Shown piece after piece: positions 8,990 through 15,914 of a DNA stretch of 16,794 bases. This DNA is from Stramenopiles sp. TOSAG23-2 (Eukaryota > Sar). Location of the stretch: contig LT649666.1 in NCBI GenBank assembly GCA_900128395.1, forward strand, positions 1 to 16,794. The letters are read 5' to 3'. The notes beneath the pieces were generated by a model that searched no databases, was not told where the DNA came from, and saw only the letters and a list, made by a program, of their open reading frames with translations. A program made the position numbers and the translations under genes. The first letter of the stretch is position 1; each line of letters begins with the position of its first letter.

Positions 8990-11123
8990 ATGCCTTCCTC
9001 TTTACTTTCAATCATATCTTGCTCTACTAAAAACTTTAACACTGCATTTCCGATAAAACAATTACGATATTGAGCACCATAGTAATATCGATTTAATATT
9101 AATTTGTTCAATGGATCAGCAATTGCTGCTATAATATCATATTTTTTAACATGTAGAAGGTCCTCCTCATTTTCCATTAAACTTTTAAGTATGTTGATTA
9201 TTTCATTAGCACTAATACGTTCTTCTGGTTTTGCACACCAGGTTTTCTCCAATAAAGCCTTTATTTTTATATTTGTACCTTCTGGTATGATTGGTCGACC
9301 TCCAGATAAAACGAATTTTTCAATCTCCGAATTAAATCTAATATCATCATATGGCGAATTACCAGTTAAAATTTCCCATAAAACAATACCTAAAGAATAT
9401 ATATCTGAATGTTCAGTATATTCCTGCTTCATAATGACTTCTGGAGCCGCCCATTGCAAGGTACCAACTATCGGATCATTATTATCTATATTAGTGTAAT
9501 TTAAACTGCCATAATTTTGTCTAGCCTTTGCTTTGTTATTATTACCAAGCGCAATTGTACTTCTTGTAAGGCCCATATCCGCAAGTTTTACTACATTATT
9601 CTTCATCAAAAAATTCAAGGACTTCACATCCCGATGGCATAGCGATGGTTGTCGATCGTGTAAATATTTTAAAGCACGTGTACAATCAATTGCTAGCTTT
9701 AAAAATTCAGAGATTGAAGTTTTTGATTGCCTTGACAATTTGCCAAATAAACTTTCATCGCAAAGTTCTAAAACAATTCCTAATGCCGGCGGTGCTACAC
9801 AAACACCTTTTATTTCAATAATATTTGGATGAGAGTCACACAAGTTCATTAATACTTTAGATTCACAAAAGAAATCCTCCACCACTGTTCTTGTAATTTC
9901 AATGCAATATAATAATTTCACAGCAATATTCTCATTTTTATATTTGCCTTTATAAACACGCGCGGAACCCCCGACACCAACAATACAACTTTCTTGCAAT
10001 GCTAAATCACGAAAATCAATTAAAAATTCTTGATTCGCATTTGCTAACGTATCAACTTGTTCAAGTATAATATCTGTTGATTCAGTATCAATTTCTATAC
10101 CAAGTAACGGGATTCGCATTTGCTAACGTATCAACTTGTTCAAGTATAATATCTGTTGATTCAGTATCAATTTCTATACCAAGTAACGGGGAATGTAACG
10201 CACTTCGAGTTTCAAAACTAGTCGAGCGAGGTTCATTGTTGCTACTATTTATTTTACTGAGCTTTTTACGTCGTTGATAACGTTTGCTATGACGCACGGC
10301 CCTTAAAATATCTTCCCCCCTCCAATATGAACTATCTTTGGCAAATGTCTGATATAAAATATATGGTTGAAAGATGGTAAAAATAACAGTTTCAAAAGTA
10401 AAATGGATGCATGGAGCTACTGGGCTGTCTAATAAACTCATGATTGAAGCAATTAATCCACCAAACCTAACGACCACCCAAAAACGAGCATATATATAAA
10501 CTGCTGTTCTTCTAAATAAACAAGCGGATGGAGCAAATGCTATAAACGAATAAAATGTAAACATAATAATATTCCACAAAATTGCAGGAATATTATCAGT
10601 AATAGTTCCTTGTGATTTCGAACCAGAATGCAATCTCGACATTGCAATGCAGATCACTGTAACTAATGAAAACAATGTCGTGTATTTAATACCAGCAAGA
10701 TAGGATTTTAAACCGATGCCTTTTTGCAACAACATGATCGCAACACCATCAATAAACATATGCCAAATTCCCCATATTATTCCTACAATCAAACTTATAT
10801 ATATCCCCCCCCCCGTATCTTTTCGACTTTGTTAACGGTAGGTTTGGTTCTGCCACTAAAACTACAATCGTTATAATCGCAATGGCAAAATTAAATTTAA
10901 AAAACAAAACATATGGTGGCAATATGTTAGAACGTTTTACGAAAGAGCCATTTCTACCATTATTGTCCATATAAAAAAATTTTCCAATGTAGTAATACCA
11001 TAGTAAACAAAAAAGCAATCCAATGGCTTGCAATGTACTCCATAAAAGATGACTGAAAAATGGATGATATTGAGATGAACACGCAGGAAATGGTAACTGT
11101 GATGGCGCTACATCAATAGTCAT
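8893..11123 (-). CDS. Seven-TM receptor fused to TKL protein kinase and DEP domain (frame broken twice)
   Basis: Read from 11123, three collinear frame segments form one gene of about 715 residues. Segment 1 has hydrophobic helices at about residues 26-46 and 70-91. Segment 2 (10792 leftward) adds five more, giving seven TM helices, then a basic linker. Segment 3 (ending 8893) is a kinase: Gly loop GVGGSARVYKG, VAIK-type Lys in IAVKLL, HRDVKSLN catalytic loop, DMG in place of DFG, and GTLQWAAPEV. About 80 residues with DEP-domain pattern follow (LNKLILNRYYYGAQYRNCF). Known: TKL kinases are Ser/Thr kinases, and DEP domains bind membranes or receptors. Inferred: a membrane receptor kinase. The breaks are a 10-C run (10805-10814), where nine bases would keep the frame, and the 79-bp duplication 8. 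Removing one copy of the duplication rejoins segments 2 and 3 exactly. Sequence or assembly error is likelier than a true pseudogene, since everything else is intact. Confidence 0.8.
10032..10189. repeat. Tandem duplication 8: two 79-bp copies (10032-10110, 10111-10189)
   Basis: Identical copies, the shortest unit in the window, with a G shared at the breakpoints. It lies in the linker between the TM region and the kinase domain. The unit length is not a multiple of three, so it breaks the reading frame, and both flanking frames encode the same LLGIEIDTESTDIILEQV segment. Confidence 0.95.
10805..10814. other. C10 homopolymer at a frame break in the 7TM-kinase gene
   Basis: Ten consecutive C (G10 on the coding strand). 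Upstream of it the frame encodes TM1-TM2 and ends ...TKSKRYGGG. Downstream TM3 (LIVGIIWGIWHMFIDG) continues in another frame. One base fewer would make the gene continuous. A homopolymer miscall is the simplest reading; ribosomal or polymerase slippage is possible. Confidence 0.7.
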
Positions 11124-11645
11124 GATTTACAATGTGATTAAATATTTCACCAATGAATATATATATATACATATATATATATATTTGTAGCGATAAACTC
11201 CCAGAACCTTTTTTCCTATTATTATTATATATCGTCTCATTTGAATTTAATAATGTAAATGTAATTAACTTTTTTTATTATTATTATTATGCCTTCAACA
11301 TAATTTCCCAGCCACTCCAGCACTGGCACACCACCATCATCACAACCATCAATATACTATACTTATAGTACAATGGTCAAATATGATAGGGGATGGTTAC
11401 AATCCGATTATGTATATGTATTTTATTATGGTTGCTATTTGCTATGATAGATTTTTTAGAAGAACAATTATCATAGAAAGAGTCTGACGACGCAGACTAC
11501 AATTATCATATTATTTGCAACTTTTTTATTAATATTATTATATTTTAATTTATGATATTATTACTGTAATATTTTGTGTTGAAGCACAATTATTATTTAG
11601 CAATAAATTTCTATTTCGAAAAAACTTCTTTCTGTTTTTTTTCCA
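11124..11645. other. Spacer between the 7TM-kinase 5' end and the gankyrin-like 3' end
   Basis: Holds an (AT)n tract at about 11157-11184, some 35-60 bp upstream of the kinase ATG on its coding strand (possible core-promoter region), a (TTA)n run near 11271-11290, and AT-rich sequence. No gene was recognised. Confidence 0.5.
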
Positions 11646-12880
11646 TCAGTTTCGACGCATCTGCGATGGTAATTTCTTTTCTTTATTTGCAATGCTTTTT
11701 GATGCCTTTCCTTTACTTTCTAAAACTGGCACAATTTCTTGATAACCAGCTTCATAGGCTAAATGCAATGCTTGTTTGGAGCATCATATGTATATATATA
11801 CGATTCTTTTCTTTATTTGCAATGCTTTTTGATGCCTTTCCTTTACTTTCTAAAATTTGCACAATTTCTTGATAACCAGCTTCATAGGCTAAATGCAATG
11901 CTTGTTTGGAGCATCATATGTATATATATACGATCAATGTGTTAGAAAGTATATCTTTTATAGGTTTCGGGATTATCTAGAATTATTATAGATTTTAGGT
12001 TTAGGGGAATAGAATTTACTTACCCGTATTGCCTGATGCATCTTGTAAATTAATTTCAATTTTATCTGGTGATATTTATTGATTTACAATGTCCGAACAG
12101 CCAATCATGACGCTCTTCATTAATGGTGTTGTTTTCCCACGTTTAGCTTGTACGTTTAACCGTATTGCCTGATGCATCTTGTAAATTAATTTCAATTTTA
12201 TCTGTTGATATGAGTTGATTTACAATGTCCGAACAGCCAATCATGACGCTCTTCATTAATGGTGTTGTTTTCCCACGTTTAGCTTGTACGTTTAAATCCT
12301 TCGTTTTTGGTATTAATATAGATGCAATTATTTCATTTTTTTTCACATAATGTAGTGCTATTTGTCCATTATCATTTTTCAAATTCACATTACATAAATA
12401 TTTTTCAACTAATAATTTTACAACTTCTAAATGACCTGAAGATGTTGCAGAATGTAGTGGCGTCCAACCCCCATCATCTTTTTTATTTACAACTTTTGCA
12501 CGCTGTTCATCCGTTTCCAATTGACCTAACAAAAATTCGAATACACTTGCATGACCACCAGCAGCAGCCCAATGAATTGGTGTTCTACCATCCTCATCTC
12601 TTGACGTAACCTTAGATGTTTTCTGATTTAATCTTAAAATACACATAGCTTGATTTCCTGCGTATGCGGCCATATGAAGTGTTTCATCTTCACCTTCACC
12701 TATATGAAATGCATTTTGCGTTTTCTTTTGATTATTATTATTATTATTATTAATACACATAGCTTGATTTCCTGCGTATGCGGCCATATGAAGTGTTTCA
12801 TCTTCACCTTCACCTATATGAAATGCATTTTGCGTTTTCTTTTGATTATTATTATTATTATTATTACTTTTTGACGTCAT
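11646..12880 (-). CDS. Gankyrin/Nas6-like ankyrin-repeat protein (proteasome assembly chaperone)
   Basis: Exon 1 runs from ATG at 12880 to 12024, an intron occupies 12023-11901, and exon 2 runs from 11900 to a native stop at 11648-11646. Seen: an Asn-rich N-terminus (NNNNNNNQ), then ankyrin repeats. Diagnostic segments are DEDGRTPIHWAAAGGH, KKDDGGWTPLHSATSSGH, GQIALHYV, NLQDASGNT joined across the intron to ALHLAYEAGYQEIV, and ASKSIANKEKKLP. Order and wording match PSMD10 (gankyrin) and yeast Nas6, including the D-x-GWTPLH repeat and the C-terminal ENKE-like loop. Known: Nas6 binds the C-domain of Rpt3 during assembly of the 19S proteasome base. Oddities: three duplications overlap the gene. 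Duplication 11 is in frame (38 residues). Duplication 10 (136 bp) shifts the frame, so exon 1 as printed ends prematurely after NTVKRTS. Duplication 9 repeats exon 2. With one copy each, the gene is intact and about 230 residues, the usual family length. Confidence 0.72.
11674..11933. repeat. Tandem duplication 9: two 130-bp copies (11674-11803, 11804-11933)
   Basis: Differs at two positions (11726/11856 and 11728/11858). Both copies hold the intron 3' splice site and the start of exon 2 of the gankyrin-like gene (coding strand minus). Copy 2 (upstream in the transcript) reads IVQILES; copy 1 reads IVPVLES. Splicing to copy 1's acceptor (about 11771) would skip the extra copy and give the native C-terminus. 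Confidence 0.95.
11901..12023 (-). other. Spliceosomal intron of the gankyrin-like gene (123 bp)
   Basis: On the minus strand the donor is G|GTAAGT with the intron starting at 12023, and the acceptor CAAACAAG ends at 11901. Joining AAT ACG G to CA TTG CAT gives NTALHLA, the expected ankyrin consensus, with the frame kept. An in-frame TGA lies upstream of the acceptor, so splicing is needed. Confidence 0.85.
12024..12295. repeat. Tandem duplication 10: two 136-bp copies (12024-12159, 12160-12295)
   Basis: The longest and most diverged pair: four differences, at 12069 and 12076-12078. Copy 2 (first in the transcript) has the intact ankyrin codons. Copy 1 has a TAA (12076-12078) in the ankyrin frame but is the only one next to the GTAAGT donor. 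The unit is not a multiple of three, so the printed exon is frame-broken. Confidence 0.93.
12639..12866. repeat. Tandem duplication 11: two 114-bp copies (12639-12752, 12753-12866), in frame
   Basis: Identical copies in the 5' part of the gankyrin-like CDS, each including a (TTA)7 microsatellite encoding Asn7. They add 38 residues. On the coding strand the unit contains CATATAGGTGAAGGTGAAG, so an AG|GT pair recurs exactly one unit apart. Confidence 0.95.
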
Positions 12881-13434
12881 ATTATTTGTCTTTTGTTCAA
12901 ACTATCTACTGTTATATACATATGCACATATTTCAATTAACTTTAACAATTTAAATTATTAATAATTTATTTCCATCATAATTATAATAATAATAATAAT
13001 AATAGGTGCATATCTTAATCTGGCAATATTAATAACTCTTCTTGGGAATAATTTCACGATGAATTTAAATTTTGTTCCCCGTCCATCGCGATCACCAGAA
13101 ATACAGTATTATTATACTACCAGGTAGAGTATAATATCAAGTCTACGAGGATTAATTACATATACATCTTTAACTTTATTATTAGTGGAATGAATTTAAA
13201 TTATTATTATAGTCTAATAACACCCCTAACCAATTAACATATAATATACATAAACATAGATAGATATATAAACAAAATACCATACATGGATGCTCATAAC
13301 ATAAATAGGTAATACCTAATTAGGACTTGTTTTGTTTCCAAGAAATTTCATTCAGAGGTTTTATAAGAATATATATATATATATATATATACCTAGTATA
13401 TATAAAATAAATAAGTTATAAAAAAAAGGCAACC
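12881..13434. promoter_or_regulatory. Divergent intergenic region between the gankyrin-like and LRR genes
   Basis: About 550 bp separating two divergently oriented starts. Contains an (AAT)n tract (about 12984-13003), a segment at 13001-13125 resembling 2801-2876, and an (AT)n tract at 13369-13391 lying about 45 bp before the first ATG of the LRR gene. A shared bidirectional promoter is inferred from layout only. Confidence 0.4.
13369..13391. repeat. (AT)n microsatellite before the LRR gene
   Basis: About 11 AT units ending 43 bp upstream of the first ATG at 13435. Similar tracts precede the 7TM-kinase ATG (about 11157-11184), so they may belong to AT-rich core promoters. Confidence 0.8.
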
Positions 13435-13660
13435 ATGAAACGACAACAAAAGATAAAAATGGATACACGTGCCTTATTATTACGTGCAAGGACACCACCA
13501 CGTGTAGCTATTGGGGATACAAGATCTCCAGTAAGTGTTGCAGATAAATGAAACGACAACAAAAGATAAAAATGGATACACGTGCCTTATTATTACGTGC
13601 AAGGACACCACCACGTGTAGCTATTGGGGATACAAGATCTCCAGTAAGTGTTGCAGATAA
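13435..13660. repeat. Tandem duplication 12: two 113-bp copies (13435-13547, 13548-13660)
   Basis: Identical copies that each begin exactly at the ATG of the LRR gene. The first copy's frame ends at TGA 13549-13551 after 38 codons, because 113 is not a multiple of three. The second ATG (13548) reads the whole protein. As printed, a scanning ribosome would meet the short frame first. Confidence 0.95.
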
Positions 13661-15122
13661 TCAAGCAGGGGAGGAAGGCTCTGCTGCAAAACGAGTGGCA
13701 TCAGTAATGCGTGATTCTTCATCCGAAGATATCGGTAATGTCATTTTAAGAGGTAGACTATGTTTAAGAGCATTGAAATTAGTTTTGTTACCAGATGGTT
13801 TTGGTTGTACTGGTAGCGATGGATTGGATTATGGACGTTTGGTACATTTAGATGTAAGTGAAAATAGTTTACGGGAGTTACCAAGTCGTTTCGGTACCAA
13901 TTTAAACTCTTTGGAATTTCTTGATGCTAGCAATAATTGCCTAAAAGGCTTGCCATCGTCCATTGGTCGTATGGTAAATTTACGAACACTTTATTTACAA
14001 AATAATGAGTTAAGAAGTGTGCCATATGATATTGGCTCTTGCAGTGCTTTACGCGTTTTGAGATTGGAAAACAATGTCTTTTCACAATTACCTAAATCAA
14101 TTGGAAAGTTACAATATTTACGCGTATTACATATATACAATTTGCCAGCATTAGCGAAAATTCCAGACGAAATTGGCAATTTAAAAATGTTGCAAGAGTT
14201 ATTAATGGATAGTACACCAAATGTAGTACAATTACCGCAAACGATGGGACAATTACATGCATCTGGTGATGGGAGTTTATTAATCTTCTCATGTGGTGAT
14301 TTGTCTAGGTTTGAAAATATTCCAGAAAGTTGGTACGCAGGTGTTGATGAATCCTATGCACCATTAAAAATATTGGAAGGATTGTATTATTCAGATCGAT
14401 TAAAACGCAAGCGGCGAACGGCATTTGTATTTGGTGGTCTCTCAACAGTATTGTTAATGTGGTTACGTTCCATCGCGGAGCCACAATTATTAAGCTATCC
14501 ACAATTTGTGACTATGAATAGAAGAAAAAGGGAACAATTTATAAGCACATTGTTCAATGTGGGACACTCGTCTATATTAAGCGTCTTTACAATATTTTCA
14601 TTTTTGTTCAACGGGAAAGCGATGAAATTGTTGCAAACAGGGGAAGTATCATGGGCACCAGCGATGAATAGTGTTTCGCTTGCCTTTATAATCGTAGATA
14701 CGTTAAATAGAATGAGACGGAATGGGTTAGACACACGCTTTGTTTTAAGATCTGTAACATCAGTTGTGAGTATCTTGTATGTGTTGTATACTGGTTATTA
14801 TGAAAGTTTATTATGTTACTGGCATGCTGGGCAATGGGTAGAATTTTTTAGCCACGTACAAATATTTTTAAGACAACTAGGTTTAAATGAAACATCGCCA
14901 CAATTGTTTCGTCAAAATGGCATAGCATTGGCAATTTCATATGTTATGACAAAAATTATACATGCATTATTAGCTTATCGCTCATTGTCATTATTGTCAT
15001 ATTTTAAAGGATCATCTAATGCAGAATCATCGAATACTATTGGCACAATAGTTTTAAGTGGTAGTACATTTTCAATATTGACAGCATTTCCACTTTTTAG
15101 ACAATATATTCCATTTTTATAA
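13548..15122 (+). CDS. Leucine-rich-repeat protein with multi-pass membrane domain (possible TLC domain)
   Basis: 524 residues, no intron seen. Residues 1 to about 70 are basic and disordered. About residues 95-235 hold plant/RAS-type LRRs (LVHLDVSENSLRELPSRF, FLDASNNCLKGLPSSIG, LYLQNNELRSVP, LRLENNVFSQLPKSIG). From about 290 there are about six hydrophobic helices (near 291-310, 329-353, 372-386, 398-425, 458-477, 498-517). The membrane part resembles a TLC (TRAM-LAG1-CLN8) pattern: FNVGHSSILS, an IIVDTL helix with Asp, then an FFSHVQIFLRQLG stretch followed by NGIALAISYVMTKII, similar to the 'E.S.pFLN.rw.L..G...NG...l.Ff..RI' end of TLC proteins. That assignment is inference. Inferred: an LRR sensor or scaffold tethered to an internal membrane. 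The start at 13548 is used because the 13435 ATG is frame-broken by duplication 12; the protein N-terminus is the same either way. Confidence 0.8.
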   Translation: MKRQQKIKMDTRALLLRARTPPRVAIGDTRSPVSVADNQAGEEGSAAKRVASVMRDSSSEDIGNVILRGRLCLRALKLVLLPDGFGCTGSDGLDYGRLVHLDVSENSLRELPSRFGTNLNSLEFLDASNNCLKGLPSSIGRMVNLRTLYLQNNELRSVPYDIGSCSALRVLRLENNVFSQLPKSIGKLQYLRVLHIYNLPALAKIPDEIGNLKMLQELLMDSTPNVVQLPQTMGQLHASGDGSLLIFSCGDLSRFENIPESWYAGVDESYAPLKILEGLYYSDRLKRKRRTAFVFGGLSTVLLMWLRSIAEPQLLSYPQFVTMNRRKREQFISTLFNVGHSSILSVFTIFSFLFNGKAMKLLQTGEVSWAPAMNSVSLAFIIVDTLNRMRRNGLDTRFVLRSVTSVVSILYVLYTGYYESLLCYWHAGQWVEFFSHVQIFLRQLGLNETSPQLFRQNGIALAISYVMTKIIHALLAYRSLSLLSYFKGSSNAESSNTIGTIVLSGSTFSILTAFPLFRQYIPFL

Positions 15123-15278
15123 AGAAAAGCCAAAAAAAAGGTTAAATGTATTTAATATATCGCGATATATGTATACATATTGACAGCATTTCCACTTTTT
15201 AGACAATATATTCCATTTTTATAAAGAAAAGCCAAAAAAAAGGTTAAATGTATTTAATATATCGCGATATATGTATAC
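15075..15278. repeat. Tandem duplication 13: two 102-bp copies (15075-15176, 15177-15278)
   Basis: Identical copies with about three bases shared at the breakpoints. Copy 1 carries the last 16 codons and stop of the LRR gene plus its 3' flank, including the palindrome ATATATCGCGATATAT. Copy 2 lies entirely in the 3' flank, so the protein is unaffected. Confidence 0.95.
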
Positions 15279-15914
15279 ATACACATAAATATATATTATT
15301 AAATATATTTGGTGTTAAATTTTTTTTGTGATACGAGTGTGAGTGAGAGATTTAAAATGATATGCATATCATACGAAGTATATATTAACACACCAGTAAA
15401 TAAAAAATATTAATCTCTTCTATATAAAAATGACTGATATTTAAAAAGGAGTATTTTTAATAATAAAAGGAATGGGACCATCTCAGACATTTTAGTCAAT
15501 CCTACACTAGATAGTAAATCTAAATGCACGTCTGCACTCTAATTCGTACGTACGTACTCTGACAAGCACGCGTACGTGTCTATCCTTCCCTGCGCACACG
15601 TTGAATGCGCTGGACGTCGGATTCGCTCGAAAACGGTGAGGCTATCGATGTGAAAGATCCTGGCCTATACAACAACCGGTAATTATCGGAAAAAGATCTC
15701 TCGAAGTGCACGGTGTTGTGGCAAAAAGCCGCGGTTTTAATTACCTTAGCTTGTAGATCCCTAAAAGTTTCGTTGACCCATTGTGCTTTAAGCCAGTTTC
15801 TTCTTTTCTATTCGTAGCGTAACAATGTTTGCATTTCAGGATAATATAATATGTACGAAGTATTAACCTACTGATAACACTTTCGCATATCATATCACAC
15901 ACACATACAAACAG
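15123..15914. other. Convergent spacer with a CpG-rich island (about 15541-15830)
   Basis: Lies between the 3' ends of the LRR gene (+) and the SET gene (-). The first half is AT-rich and holds duplication 13. From about 15541 base composition changes: many CpG dinucleotides, the palindromic CGTACGTACGTAC, and few stops. A 25-codon ORF (15605-15682) and GT donor-like sites occur in it, but no protein was recognised. No tRNA-like B box was seen. By about 15840 AT-rich sequence returns. Confidence 0.5.

Noticed and set aside
10032-10189. Duplication 8 as a spliceable intron
   Set aside because: The unit has no AG|GT. The nearest GT-AG combination removes 80 rather than 79 bases and does not restore the frame.
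2446-15278. CRISPR array or satellite array interpretation of the repeats
   Set aside because: Each unit occurs only twice, units are unrelated to each other and there are no spacers. The genome is eukaryotic with spliceosomal introns.
2446-15278. Target-site duplications of a mobile element
   Set aside because: The copies abut with nothing inserted between them and are far longer than any usual target-site duplication.
15541-15830. tRNA or 5S rRNA gene in the CpG-rich island
   Set aside because: No GGTTCGA-type B box, acceptor stem or terminal T-run in the right arrangement was found on either strand.
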